Shown here in pieces: positions 24,675 to 34,227 of a DNA stretch of 64,000 bases (position 1 is its first letter; each line of letters begins with the position of its first letter). Where the stretch lies: the NCBI GenBank assembly GCA_963806685.1, contig CAWDZB010000006.1, positions 124,001-188,000 on the forward strand. The letters run 5' to 3'. Below the pieces are notes generated by a model that searched no databases, was not told the DNA's origin, and was given only the letters and a program-made list of their open reading frames with translations. The position numbers were made by a program, and so were the translations under genes. This DNA is from DDH964 sp963806685. Its GTDB lineage: Bacteria > Desulfobacterota > Desulfuromonadia > Desulfuromonadales > DDH964.

Positions 24675-25408
24675 CACCCCTCCAGGGCCTGCTGCTGCAG
24701 GCTACAGAGGGTCCGGCAGCCGGCCACGGCCAGGTCGCGCAGGCAGTCGAGATCGTCGCCGCTGAACGGTTCCTCCTCGGCGGTCCCCTGAACCTCGACG
24801 AAGCGGCCCGAGGCGGTGATGACGAAATTCATGTCCACCGCGGCCCGGGAGTCCTCGGCATAGTCGAGGTCGAGCAGCGGCTGGCCATCGACGATGCCGA
24901 CGCTCACCGCGGCGACCCCTTCGTGCAACGGATTGCGGGTCAGCAGCCCCTTTTCGCGCAGGCACCGGACCGCGTCGGCCAGCGCCACCCAGGCGCCGGT
25001 GATGGCGGCGGTACGGGTTCCGCCGTCGGCCTGCAGAACATCGCAATCGATCTGGATGGTGCGCTCGCCGAGCGCCTCCAGATCGACCACCGCCCGCAGC
25101 GAGCGCCCGATCAGCCGCTGGATCTCGTGGGTGCGGCCGCCGACCTTGCCGCGGCTAGACTCCCGCGGCGAGCGGGTATGCGTGGCCCGCGGCAGCATGG
25201 CGTACTCGGCCGTAACCCAGCCGCGTCCGGTGCCACGCAGGAAGGGGGGGACGGTCGCCTCGACACTGGCGTTGCACAGTACTCGGGTCTCGCCGAAGCT
25301 GACCAGGACCGACCCCTCGGCATAGCGGGTGAAGTGACGCTCGAAACGGGTGGGCCGCAAGTCAGCGGGGCCGCGGCCAAAGGCACGGGCCAGGGATTGA
25401 ATGGTCAC
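24674..25408 (-). CDS. rph: ribonuclease PH
   Basis: 244 residues from GTG 25408. Motifs include RPTRFERHFTRYAEGSVLV, LPRATHTRSPRESSRGK (RNA-binding Arg residues), and DCDVLQADGGTRTAAITGA, characteristic of RNase PH. It is a phosphorolytic 3'-5' exoribonuclease trimming tRNA 3' ends. The GTG overlaps the TGA of the amidase gene (GTGA), and the stop overlaps rdgB, so the three genes form one unit. Confidence 0.97.
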   Translation of the reverse strand: MTIQSLARAFGRGPADLRPTRFERHFTRYAEGSVLVSFGETRVLCNASVEATVPPFLRGTGRGWVTAEYAMLPRATHTRSPRESSRGKVGGRTHEIQRLIGRSLRAVVDLEALGERTIQIDCDVLQADGGTRTAAITGAWVALADAVRCLREKGLLTRNPLHEGVAAVSVGIVDGQPLLDLDYAEDSRAAVDMNFVITASGRFVEVQGTAEEEPFSGDDLDCLRDLAVAGCRTLCSLQQQALEG

Positions 25409-26478
25409 GGTGAATCCTCCACTTTTTCCTGACTGAAGGCCTTGAGCCCGGTGAAGAGGGCCGCGGCCAGGGATTGGCGACCGGCCGGATCGGCAAGCCG
25501 GGCCTGGTCGGCAGGGTTGGAAAGAAAGCCGGCCTCAACCAGCACAGTCGGCAGATCGCCCCGTCCCAGCGGCAGCAGCGGGGCCGAGAAGACCCCGGCC
25601 ACCGGAATCCCGGCCTGGCGCAGAGCCGCCTCGAGGTCCCGGGCGAGGCGCATGCTGCCGCCACCGGCAGCGGGCAGGACCTTGCCGTCGCGCTCCTCGG
25701 CGGGGCGGACAAAGAGCATCACCCCCGAGGGGGTCGGCGAGAGGGCGGCCTGGACATGCAGTTGCAACAGTACGTCGACATCAGGATGGGCGGCGGCCTT
25801 GAGCCGCTGCTCGGCACTCGGCTGGTAATCGGCGTCCCGGCTCAGGTAGACAGGGATGCCGAGTTGCATCTTCAGCAGTTTCTCGAGGTCGCGAGCCAGG
25901 TCCAGGTTCAAGTTCTTTTCCTTGAGACCGCCGCCGATGGCGCCCGGGTCCTGGCCGCCGTGGCCGGGGTCGATGGCCACGCCATGCAACGCCCGCCCCT
26001 GGACCGCCCGCTTCTTCTGCAGGAGAAAGGAGAAGAGCCGGTCGATGGCCGTTCCCTCCTCGTGGGTGGCCACCGGCGGATTCAGGTTGCGGTAGTAGAT
26101 CTGGCCGCCGAGAAGGCTGGCGAGAGGGCCGGTGACGAAGTTTTCGGGGATGCGCAACCGGCCATCGATAAAGCGGGCCGGCCGGGAGAGCGGAAGAAAA
26201 CGGTCGCCGATATTCAGGTAGTGGCCGCCGGGGAAGAGGGTCGCATGTCCCTGCGGGGTATCGATCGTAAAAATATGGCGTACCGAATCCCAACCGCCCC
26301 GCAGGCCGAGGGCCGGCAGGACATCGTCGAGGGCGAGAAAGTCAATCCCGTCCTGGAGGTAGACCTCGTTGATGGTCACCGGCGGCTGCCCTTCGCGGGC
26401 GAGTTCCACCGCCGCCTGCAGGGGTACCGGGGCGAGCAGCAACAACAGGCAGGATACGAGGAAAAACAGGCGTCGCAT
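25405..26478 (-). CDS. N-acetylmuramoyl-L-alanine amidase (Amidase_3)
   Basis: 357 residues from ATG 26478 with a signal peptide (MRRLFFLVSCLLLLLAPVPLQA). Residues about 25-150 form a stalk-like domain of the copper-amine-oxidase N-terminal type (INEVYLQDGIDFLALDDVLP). The catalytic Amidase_3 domain follows: VAIDPGHGGQDPGAIGG (zinc His), LLQLHVQA in place of the usual SIHAN (His kept, Asn lost), and PTVLVEAGFLSN (catalytic Glu). It cleaves the amide bond between MurNAc and the stem peptide. It is exported to the periplasm and coupled to rph. Confidence 0.93.
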   Translation of the reverse strand: MRRLFFLVSCLLLLLAPVPLQAAVELAREGQPPVTINEVYLQDGIDFLALDDVLPALGLRGGWDSVRHIFTIDTPQGHATLFPGGHYLNIGDRFLPLSRPARFIDGRLRIPENFVTGPLASLLGGQIYYRNLNPPVATHEEGTAIDRLFSFLLQKKRAVQGRALHGVAIDPGHGGQDPGAIGGGLKEKNLNLDLARDLEKLLKMQLGIPVYLSRDADYQPSAEQRLKAAAHPDVDVLLQLHVQAALSPTPSGVMLFVRPAEERDGKVLPAAGGGSMRLARDLEAALRQAGIPVAGVFSAPLLPLGRGDLPTVLVEAGFLSNPADQARLADPAGRQSLAAALFTGLKAFSQEKVEDSP

Positions 26479-26583
26479 GGGAATGGTTTCCTGATCGGCC
26501 GGACCGAGGAAACGGCCACAAACCGGCTGAGGGGCAAGCCACGATTTATATCCCAGCAGCGGCCGGGCTGTCAATGACGCGGC

Positions 26584-27621
26584 TCAGGCCGGCAGCAACC
26601 GGCGGCCGCGCTGGGGTGACAGTTCCAGGGTTTCGAGCAGACGGCGGGTGAGGGTCGCCTCGAGTTCTTTCTGCACTGCCGCATTCCCCTGCATCGGCGT
26701 AATCTGCGCCCCGGCGGTCATGGAATGGCCGCCGGCTGTACCGAGGTCGGCTACCACCTTGCGGATTATCTCCCCGGCCACCAGTTCCAGCCGGGCGGTG
26801 CGCAGCGAAAGGATCTCCCGTTCCTTGTAGCACCCCATGCCGAGGACCGCGTCGACCCCCTCCATGCGCAGCATAAAATCGGCCATCTCGGCAACAATAT
26901 CGGGGTTGTCGATCTGGTAGAGGTTGAAAACCAGCACCTGGTCGTAAATCCGGGCGTTCTCCAAGGCGCGGTTAAAGCCGAAGAAGTATTCACGGGGGAC
27001 CCGGGGGTGAGTGATGGCGTAGAGGATACGGTTGTTGGAGAGAGGAAACAGCTTGAGATAGGCATCCCGGTCTGCCTGGTTCCATTCGCGGCCGAGGTCC
27101 TGGGTTTCGGTCTTGATGGCGTAGTAGAGGATGGTGGCCAGCTTGGTGGCGATATAGACCTCCTGGCATTGAAGGTACTCGAAAAGGATGGTCGCCGAGG
27201 CGCCGTAGTCTTCGCGGACGTCGACCCAGCGGCAGCTCCGGGTGGCGTCGCGCCGCGGATGGTGGTCGATGACGATATGCACTTCCCGGTCTTCGGGAAA
27301 GGAGTTGTTGCCGGTACCGGGCTGGGTGTCGACCATACAGACCACGGCGTAGTCATCGGCATCGACTTTCTCGATCGGCTGGGCATTGATCTCCAGTTCG
27401 CGAACCATCGCCCGGTTTTCGCCGCGGCCGATGATACCGCCGAAGGCGATGGTCGCCTCCATGTTGGTCTTTACCCAGAAGAGTTGCTTGAGGGCACAGG
27501 CTGCGGCCAGGGAGTCGGGGTCGGGGTTGTCGTGGGCAACGATCAGGATCCGCCCCTTGCCGCGCACCCATTCGACAATGGCAGCAGAAAACTCGGCGGA
27601 ACGGCTCAGGTCAACAGGCAT
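26584..27621 (-). CDS. DHH-family phosphoesterase (NrnA/oligoribonuclease-like)
   Basis: 345 residues from ATG 27621, with GGAGGGG upstream. Motifs are VAHDNPDPDSLA (motif I), MVDTQPGTG (motif II), IDHHPRRD (DHH motif III) and the DHHA1 signature GGHSMTAGAQI near the C-terminus. The family degrades nanoRNA, pAp or c-di-nucleotide-derived dinucleotides. Which of these is used here cannot be told from sequence. The start overlaps the end of the TIGR00725 gene by 11 bases. Confidence 0.9.
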   Translation of the reverse strand: MPVDLSRSAEFSAAIVEWVRGKGRILIVAHDNPDPDSLAAACALKQLFWVKTNMEATIAFGGIIGRGENRAMVRELEINAQPIEKVDADDYAVVCMVDTQPGTGNNSFPEDREVHIVIDHHPRRDATRSCRWVDVREDYGASATILFEYLQCQEVYIATKLATILYYAIKTETQDLGREWNQADRDAYLKLFPLSNNRILYAITHPRVPREYFFGFNRALENARIYDQVLVFNLYQIDNPDIVAEMADFMLRMEGVDAVLGMGCYKEREILSLRTARLELVAGEIIRKVVADLGTAGGHSMTAGAQITPMQGNAAVQKELEATLTRRLLETLELSPQRGRRLLPA

Positions 27622-28135
27622 GATTCCCCTCCGTGCGTTGGATATCCTCAAGAGCCGCCAGGGTGGCGGCCACCGCCGCCTGCGGAGTGGCTACGGGCTG
27701 CGCCCCGGTCGGCGGGTCCACCGTACCGAGCGTGAAGAGCGGGCGGCCGAGCTTGAGCCCCACGGCCATTTCCGACAGGGTGCCGTAGTTCCCCTCGACG
27801 GCAATCAACGCCCGGGCAGTGTGGGCGATAATGACGTTGCGCGCATGGCCCATGTTGGTGGCGACCGGAATCGTGACCCAGGGGTTGGCCTCGCGCGAAT
27901 CAGGCCCGGGCAGGATGCCGACGGTGAGGCCGCCGGCTTCGTGGGCACCGCGGCAGGCCGCTTCCATGACTCCGCCGAGGCCGCCGCAGACCAGCACCAC
28001 GCCGGCGGCAGCGAGCAGTCGGCCGACTTCCCGTGCGGCGGCGTAGCCGACCGCACTCGGCTCGGCAGAGCCGATCACCCCGATCAGGCGGCAGCCCGGT
28101 CGCCGCTCTGCCAAGACACCGATTCCTTCCTGCAT
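27611..28135 (-). CDS. TIGR00725-family (LOG-like) protein
   Basis: 174 residues from ATG 28135. It shows the TIGR00725 motifs RLIGVIGSAEPS, CGGLGGVMEAACRGA and VEGNYGTLSEMA. It is related to LOG cytokinin-activating phosphoribohydrolases, but the LOG PGGxGTxxE motif appears here as EGNYGTLSE, so a different or weaker nucleotide-binding role is likely. It immediately precedes the DHH gene, and the pair is probably co-expressed. Confidence 0.85.
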   Translation of the reverse strand: MQEGIGVLAERRPGCRLIGVIGSAEPSAVGYAAAREVGRLLAAAGVVLVCGGLGGVMEAACRGAHEAGGLTVGILPGPDSREANPWVTIPVATNMGHARNVIIAHTARALIAVEGNYGTLSEMAVGLKLGRPLFTLGTVDPPTGAQPVATPQAAVAATLAALEDIQRTEGNHAC

Positions 28136-28184
28136 GGTTTCCTCTCCAGGGGGAGCCGCTCCCTGCCCGCCCGGCTCCCGAATT

Positions 28185-30879
28185 TCACAGGCGCCTGGCA
28201 TACCCCTTCAGCAGCAGGCTGTTGGTGACCACCGAGACACTGGAAAAGGCCATCGCCAGCCCGGCGTATTCGGGCTTCAGGACCAGGCCGAAGGCGGGGT
28301 AGAGTGCGCCGGCGGCGACCGGGATACCGACCAGATTGTAGAAGAAAGCCCAGAAGAGGTTCTGACGAATCTTGGCCAGGGTTTTCCGCCCGAGGCGGAT
28401 TCCCCGCTCCACGTCGGCCACGTCCCCCCGGACCAGAATCAGGTCGCCGGTCTCCTTGGCGACATCGGTACCGCTACCGATGGCGATGCCGATATCCGCC
28501 CTGGCCAGTGCCGGGGCGTCGTTGGTGCCATCGCCGACCATACCGACGAAATAGTCCCTGCTGCTGGTAGCGCTGCACCACCTGCTGCTTGGCGTCGGGA
28601 AGGACTTCGGCCTCCACCTCGGCGATGCCGAGTTCGCTGGCCACCGCTGCCGCTACCTCCCGTCGGTCCCCCGTCAGCAGCACGCTGCGGATCCCGAGTC
28701 GTTTCAGGGCGGAGATGGTCTCCGCCGCATGCTCCTTGACGGTGTCGGCCAGCGCCAGAACACCGAGCAGGCGATTCCCGCAGGCGACGAAAACCAGCGA
28801 CTGCCCCCTGCCGGCCAGCTCGCTGCTGCGGGCGGCCAGGGGTGAGGTGTCGATGCCGGCGGCAGCGAGCAGCCGCTCGCTGCCGACCAGAAGCCGCTCG
28901 CTGTTCAGGACGCAGGAAAGACCGTGGCCGCCCTGCTCCTCCACAGAGGCAACCGGGTCCGGCCTGATTCCCGCCGCCGCGGCCCGCGCCACGACCGCCC
29001 GGGCCAGGGGGTGGTTGCTCGCCGCCTCGGCGGCGGCCGCCTTACGCAGCAGTTCTCCGGCATCACTGCCGGGAGCGGGCAGCAGGTCCGTTACCGCGAA
29101 CGCCCCCGTGGTCAGGGTGCCGGTCTTGTCGAACAGCAGCACCTGGAGGCGGGAGATGTTCTCCAGCACCGAGGCCCGCTTGATGAGGATCCCGGCGGCC
29201 AGGCCCACCGAGCTGCCGACCATGATCGCGGTCGGCGTGGCCAGGCCCAGGGCGCAGGGGCAGGCGATTACCAGCACGGCGATTGCCATCTTGAAGGCGA
29301 ACAGGAAACCGCTGCCGGCCACCCCGTACCAGATCCCGAAGGTCAGCGCGGCGATGGCTACCACCGCCGGCACGAACCAGTTGGAAACCGCATCCGCCAG
29401 CCGCTGGATCGGGGCCTTGTCAGCCTGGGCATCCTCTACCAGGCGCACGATCTGCGCCAGCACCGTCTCCTCGCCCACCCGGGTGGCGCGGATGGTCAAG
29501 CGGCCGCTGCGATTGACGGTAGCCCCGGTGACCGCGTCGCCGACCCCCTTGCTGACCGGCAGCGACTCGCCGCTGAGCATCGCCTCGTCGACCGCCGACT
29601 CCCCCACCTCGACCACGCCGTCGACCGGGATCCGTTCCCCCGGCCGGACCAGCAGCCGGTCGCCTTCCCGCACTTCATCGACCGCCACCTCCCGCTCGCC
29701 GCCGGCGACCAGCAGCCGCGCCCGATCGGCCTGCAACTGCAGCAGTTCGCGCAGCGCCTGGCCGGCTCTGCCGCGGGCACGGGCCTCCAGCCACTTGCCA
29801 AAGCGGATAAAGGTGATCAGCATGGCGCCGGCCTCGAAGAAAACCGGCCCGGAGAGCCCGAACAGGCCGAAGACGGCGAGCAGCGAGTAGCCGTAGGCGG
29901 CACTGATCCCCAGGGCGACCAGCACGTCCATATTGGCGAAACGATTCCGCAGCGAGGTGAAGGCGCCGCGATAGAAGGTCAGGCCGGCGCTGAACTGGAC
30001 GATGCTGGCGAGGACCAGGTTGAGGTAGACGGTGCCCGGCCCCAGCGGCTGCAGCCACATCAGCAGCATGATCGGCGCCGAGAGCCCGGCCGAGAAGAGG
30101 AGCCAGCGCAGCTCGCGGCGCGCTTGGTCCCGCTCTTCGCCGGTATCGCTCTGCAGGATGGGACGGTAGCCGGCTTCCCGGATGGCCGCGAAGATGCCCT
30201 GGCGGTCAAGACGCTGGGGGTCGAAGCGGACGCTGGCCCGGTTCTCGGCGAAATTGACCTGGACTTCTTTCATCCCCGCGAGTCGGCCCAGTTTCTTCTC
30301 GATGCCCCGGGCGCAGCTGGCACAATGCATACCGGCGACGGCGAAGCTCAATCGGCCCGCCGCAGCAGAAGAATCGGCAGACCGGGCCTGGTAGCCGAGC
30401 TCCACCACGCGGTCGATAATCCCTTGCAGGGTCTGTTCCCCCGGGAGGAACTCCACGGCCAGTTTCCCGGCGGCGAAGTTGACGCTGGCTCGCGTTACCC
30501 CAGGAAGTTTGCCGACCCCCTTCTCGATGCTCAGCGCGCAGTTGGCGCAGTGCATCCCCCCCAGTTGCAGGGTGGCCCGCTGACCCTGAGCAGTCGCATT
30601 GGGGAACGACTCCGGCGGGAGGGCAAGCGCCGGGGCCGGAGAGAACGGCTTTTCGGGAACAGCGAAGCCGGCCTGCCGGATGGCCGCCTCCAGGAGCTGC
30701 CGGTCGCAGCGCCGCGGGTCGAAGTCGACCTCGGCCAGCGCCTCGGCGAGTTGGACTTCGACCTGCTCCACGCCGGAAACGGCTGCCAGCGCGGCGCTCA
30801 GCTTGGCCACGCACTTGCCGCACTTCATCCCCGCCACGGGGATGCTCAGCGTTTGGGCGCGACGCAGGACCTCGCTCAT
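28185..30879 (-). CDS. copA: copper-translocating P1B-type ATPase, three HMA domains, frameshifted
   Basis: About 897 residues after one correction. Three N-terminal metal-binding HMA domains have MKCGKC, MHCANC and MHCASC. Then follow the transmembrane CPC motif (IACPCALG), phosphorylation site DKTGTLT, nucleotide-binding SNHPLARAVV (the SEHPL equivalent) and, in another frame, the hinge MVGDGTNDAPALA. The frame breaks near 28549-28558 between RYQQQG and YFVGMVGDG. Removing one G or adding two restores it. It exports monovalent copper from the cytoplasm. The start overlaps the stop of the TPR gene by four bases (ATGA). No CopZ or CueR gene is adjacent. Confidence 0.93.
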
Positions 30880-32129
30880 GAAACCGTTTTCCTCCCGCCG
30901 AGCAGCCGGCGGAAGGCCGGCGTGCGGCGGATTTCGGCAAAATCGGGATCTTCCAGGGCATCGTCGAGAAAGCGGTCATCGCCGGCGGCGGCCAGCGACA
31001 ATTCACGCACCGTCTCCCGGACCTTCCCCATCCGCGCCAGAACGCAGGCCCGGTTGTAGTGGGCCAAAGGATAGCGGCTGGTACGCTCGAGGATGGCATC
31101 GAAGCAGGCGAGGGCCTCTTTCAACCGGCCGAGGTCCATCAGCAGGTTCCCCTTGTTGTTCAGGGTATAAACCGATTCGGGGTCCCGGCGCAGGCTCTCC
31201 TCGATCTCGGCGAGGGCCTCCTCCAGAAAACCCTGCTTCTCCAGCAGGATGGCCCGGTAGAAGGGGGTCTCGGGACTGGCCGGATCGAGGCGGTCGGCGG
31301 TCGCCAGGGCCTCGAGCCCCTCGCCGAAGCGTTCCAGGTCGCCAAGCAGGTTGGCGAGCTCCACCCAGGCCTCGAAGAATCCCGGATCGAGTTCCAGGGC
31401 GCGGCGATACTCGACCAGGGCCGGTTCGAAGTGATCGAGGCGGGCCAGGGAGAGGGCACAGTTGTAATGGTAGGTGGCGACGTCGGCTTCGCGGGCGATG
31501 GCCTGCTGGTAGTGGGCCACGGCCTCCTCGTCCTGTCCCCGGCCGGCCAGGGCATAGCCCAGCCCATTGAGGCTCGCCGCGTCCCCGGGGTTGTGTTCCA
31601 GGGCCTGCAGGAAACTCTCGCCGGCCTCCTGGTAGCGGCCGAGCCGGTTGAGGGCGTACCCCTTGTTGTAATAGGCATCGGGAGTGTCCGGCAGCCGGCG
31701 CAGGGCCTCGTCGTACATCGCCAGGGCTTCCTCGGTCTGCCCAAGTTCGTCCAGGGTGTTGCCGAGGTTGATGTAGGCTTCGGGGAAGTCGGGCTGCAGC
31801 TCCAGGGACCGGCGGAAATGTTTCAGCGCCGTCTCGAATTCTCCCAGCCGCTCGAGGAGTACGCCGTAGTTGTGATGAATTGCGCCATTCTTCGGATCAA
31901 GACGCAGGGCGTTGCGGTAGAGAGCGAGGGCCTTCGCTTCGTCGCCGAGGTTGGCTGCGGCCACCGCGCAGAGGTTGAGAGCCTCGATATCAAGGGGGTT
32001 GGACTCGAGGTATTCCTCGGCGAGATCGAGGGCGGTTTCGTCCTCGCCGCGGTCGAGGGCGGCCTGGGCCAGCTCGAGCTTTTCCCCCTCATCCTCTTCG
32101 TCCAGATATTCGTCGAACTCGTCTTCCAT
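30876..32129 (-). CDS. TPR-repeat protein
   Basis: 417 residues from ATG 32129, preceded by GGGAG. An acidic N-terminus (MEDEFDEYLDEEDEGEK) precedes about ten TPR units of the form NxGxLLxxLGxFExALxxF, for instance YYNKGYALNRLGRYQEAGE. No signal peptide is seen, so it is cytoplasmic. TPR arrays mediate protein contacts. The final segment (ALEDPDFAEIRRTPAFRRLL) is typical of the family in deltaproteobacteria. It precedes copA with a four-base overlap but a link to copper is not obvious. Confidence 0.85.
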   Translation of the reverse strand: MEDEFDEYLDEEDEGEKLELAQAALDRGEDETALDLAEEYLESNPLDIEALNLCAVAAANLGDEAKALALYRNALRLDPKNGAIHHNYGVLLERLGEFETALKHFRRSLELQPDFPEAYINLGNTLDELGQTEEALAMYDEALRRLPDTPDAYYNKGYALNRLGRYQEAGESFLQALEHNPGDAASLNGLGYALAGRGQDEEAVAHYQQAIAREADVATYHYNCALSLARLDHFEPALVEYRRALELDPGFFEAWVELANLLGDLERFGEGLEALATADRLDPASPETPFYRAILLEKQGFLEEALAEIEESLRRDPESVYTLNNKGNLLMDLGRLKEALACFDAILERTSRYPLAHYNRACVLARMGKVRETVRELSLAAAGDDRFLDDALEDPDFAEIRRTPAFRRLLGGRKTVS

Positions 32130-32240
32130 AGTGACTCCCGCTGGAGTAATGACGAATGAGCCGCGCGAGCGGTCACTCGGGGCCGTCACTATAACAGAAT
32201 CCGCGCGCCGATGCACCCGCCAAGCGCGGACCGGCGGGGC

Positions 32241-32459
32241 TCAGCTTTTCGAAACCCCGGCATCCCCGCCAGCGCGCAGTTCGGCAACCGTTTTCCCCCG
32301 GATTCCCCAGCACTCCGGGGAGATCTCGTCGATGACCACGTGGGTCGAGGCGGGATTCTTGCTGAGGATGCGCACCAGCAATTCGGTGATTCCCTCAATC
32401 AGCTGTTCCTTCTGTTTGCGGCTGGCGCCGCTGGTGAGCTTGACATTGACGTAAGGCAT
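32241..32459 (-). CDS. 4-oxalocrotonate tautomerase-family protein (DmpI-like)
   Basis: 72 residues from ATG 32459, with GGGAGTGA upstream. After removal of Met the chain starts with Pro (PYVNVKLTSG), the catalytic base of this superfamily. The pattern RKQKEQLIEGITELL and the later HVVIDEI match. The physiological substrate is unknown and no aromatic meta-pathway genes are near, so the call is to family only. Confidence 0.85.
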   Translation of the reverse strand: MPYVNVKLTSGASRKQKEQLIEGITELLVRILSKNPASTHVVIDEISPECWGIRGKTVAELRAGGDAGVSKS

Positions 32460-32512
32460 CGATCACTCCCTGTGGCAAAAGGTCTCGGGAACCTCCCCGG
32501 ACTGTCATCAGT

Positions 32513-32995
32513 CTACTCCCCCGCCCCTCCCCTGCCAAGCGGCTCAGGCGATCCCGGAGAGGAAGGGCCGGGGCGCCACAGCCGGGAGAACAGCGCGGTG
32601 AGGGTCACGGCCAGCAGCAGCCGGACGCCGAGCATGATCCAGCCGTTGCCGCCGATGGCGACGAAAACCAGGGTATCCTCGACCACGGCGTGGCAGGTCG
32701 CCAGAAACAGTCCCATCAGGAAGAGTTCCCGACGCGGCAGACGCTTCTCCTGGGCAACGCGGATGATAATCCCGGCGCCGTAGGCAATGCCGAGAAAGAT
32801 CCCGGTGAACAGCGGCACCGCTGCCGCGCGGGTGAGCCCCATGCCGCGCATCAGCGGGTCGACGGCGGCCCCGGTGCGGCGAAAGAGCGGCAGGTAGCGC
32901 AGCACCTCGAAGAGCGTCACCAGCGGCACGATGATCAGCAGCAGCTTGAGGGAGAGCTTGAGGGCCCCGAACAGGGCCAGCGCCAGGGTCTCCAT
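32513..32995 (-). CDS. nucleoside-recognition (Gate) domain membrane protein, second half of pair
   Basis: 160 residues with four to five hydrophobic segments. The Gate-domain pattern appears in PLFTGIFLGIAYGAGII and LFLATCHAVVEDTLVF. It resembles the SpmB/FeoB-gate nucleoside-recognition family. The start codon ATG 32995 abuts the stop of the preceding gene with no gap, so the two gene products probably form a complex. Function in non-spore-formers is unknown; transport is inferred. Confidence 0.8.
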   Translation of the reverse strand: METLALALFGALKLSLKLLLIIVPLVTLFEVLRYLPLFRRTGAAVDPLMRGMGLTRAAAVPLFTGIFLGIAYGAGIIIRVAQEKRLPRRELFLMGLFLATCHAVVEDTLVFVAIGGNGWIMLGVRLLLAVTLTALFSRLWRPGPSSPGSPEPLGRGGAGE

Positions 32996-33454
32996 TCAGA
33001 TCACCAGCAGCCGGTGCAGGGCCTCGAGCACCCCCCCGGCGGCCAGGGCGATCAGCAACCGGCAGAGGGTCAGCACGCCGCCGCGGGCGCCGGTGCTGCC
33101 GAGCACGCCCCCCTCGAGAAGAAGGTTGTGGGCGATGCCCATCATCAATCCGCACTGGGTAACCTGCCAGGGGGTAAGATCGAGGGGCGCCATGACCGCG
33201 ATCGCCGCATAGAGGTTGAGCAGAAAACCGGCGATGAAGGCGAAGGCCGCCTTGCCGGGAAGGCCGAAGAGGCCCATCAGCGGGGCGAACAGCCGGCCGA
33301 GAAAGTCGATCGCCGCCGTCCCCTTGAGCAAATCGACCAGGACATAGAGCGGCAGAACGAAACGGATCAGCTTCCAGGAAGTCTGCAGACCGCTTCGCAG
33401 GCCGGTGGAGAACCGGGTCCACAGGGGCGGGATGGACGGTTCGAGCGTCGTCAT
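32996..33454 (-). CDS. nucleoside-recognition (Gate) domain membrane protein, first half of pair
   Basis: 152 residues with about four transmembrane segments (FVLPLYVLVDLLKGTAAIDF; AFAFIAGFLLNLYAAIAV; GLMMGIAHNLLLEGGVLG). It is related to the SpmA/YjiH Gate family. AGGAG precedes ATG 33454. Diverges from lpxH across a 62-base gap that holds a strong lpxH promoter. Confidence 0.8.
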   Translation of the reverse strand: MTTLEPSIPPLWTRFSTGLRSGLQTSWKLIRFVLPLYVLVDLLKGTAAIDFLGRLFAPLMGLFGLPGKAAFAFIAGFLLNLYAAIAVMAPLDLTPWQVTQCGLMMGIAHNLLLEGGVLGSTGARGGVLTLCRLLIALAAGGVLEALHRLLVI

Positions 33455-33479
33455 GCGGTTGCTCCTGCCTCCTTCGGAA

Positions 33480-33508
33480 TTGACTTCCCCTTGCCCGCTC
33501 TTTATAGT
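33480..33508 (+). promoter_or_regulatory. sigma-70 promoter of lpxH
   Basis: TTGACT (33480-33485), a 17-base spacer and TATAGT (33503-33508) form a near-consensus promoter. Transcription should start at about 33514-33516, at or one to three bases before the ATG at 33517, so the mRNA would be leaderless. Confidence 0.72.
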
Positions 33509-33516
33509 TGCTCGCC

Positions 33517-34227
33517 ATGAGGGACATTTTTCTGGCCGATGCGCACCTGCGCGCCCCCGACGACCTACCCTACCAGCGGCTGCTGGCCTTTCTCGGCGAA
33601 CAGCGCGGCAAGGTGCGCACCCTCTACCTGCTCGGCGACATCTTCGACTTCTGGCTCGGCTTCCGCCATACCGTCTACGCCCCCTATGTCCCCCTGCTGG
33701 CGGCGCTGCGCGAATTGCGGCGGGCCGGGACCGAACTGGTCTACGTCGAGGGGAACCATGACTTTCACATGGGGCCCTACTTCACCGGGGAACTCGGCTG
33801 CCGGGTGCTTCCCGACGGCGGGGCGGTGGAGATCGACGGCCGCCGGATCTATCTCGCCCACGGCGATCTGCTCACCGACGAGGACCGCGGTTACCGGCGG
33901 CTGCGCCGGCTGCTGCGCAGCTCCCTGGTGCGCAACCTGGCGCAGGTCGTCCATCCCGACTGGACCTGGAGGATCTACCGCTGGCTGGAGGCACGCAGCA
34001 GCGCCGGCAAACCGGCCAAGGTCGAGCGCCCCCTTCCACTGGAGCTGTTGCGCCGGCATGCCGCCGAGCATTTCGCGGCCGGCTGTCAGGCCGTCGTCAC
34101 CGGTCACTTTCACATTCCTCACCACGAAACAACCGCCGCGGGGACCCTGCTCTCCCTCGGCGGCTGGCTGGAACATTCGGCCTATGCCGTCTGGGAGGAC
34201 GGCCATTTCACCCCGGCGATCTACTGA
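33517..34227 (+). CDS. lpxH: UDP-2,3-diacylglucosamine diphosphatase
   Basis: 236 residues from ATG 33517 (MRDIFLADAHLR); a TTG at 33508 in frame falls in the -10 box and is unlikely. It is a metallophosphoesterase with FLADAHL, LLGDIFDFW, EGNHDFHM, LAHGDLLT and TGHFHIP, the order of LpxH. It releases UMP from UDP-2,3-diacylglucosamine in lipid A synthesis, at the cytoplasmic membrane face. No Shine-Dalgarno is visible, matching the predicted leaderless start. It ends seven bases inside the convergent YihY gene. Confidence 0.88.
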   Translation: MRDIFLADAHLRAPDDLPYQRLLAFLGEQRGKVRTLYLLGDIFDFWLGFRHTVYAPYVPLLAALRELRRAGTELVYVEGNHDFHMGPYFTGELGCRVLPDGGAVEIDGRRIYLAHGDLLTDEDRGYRRLRRLLRSSLVRNLAQVVHPDWTWRIYRWLEARSSAGKPAKVERPLPLELLRRHAAEHFAAGCQAVVTGHFHIPHHETTAAGTLLSLGGWLEHSAYAVWEDGHFTPAIY

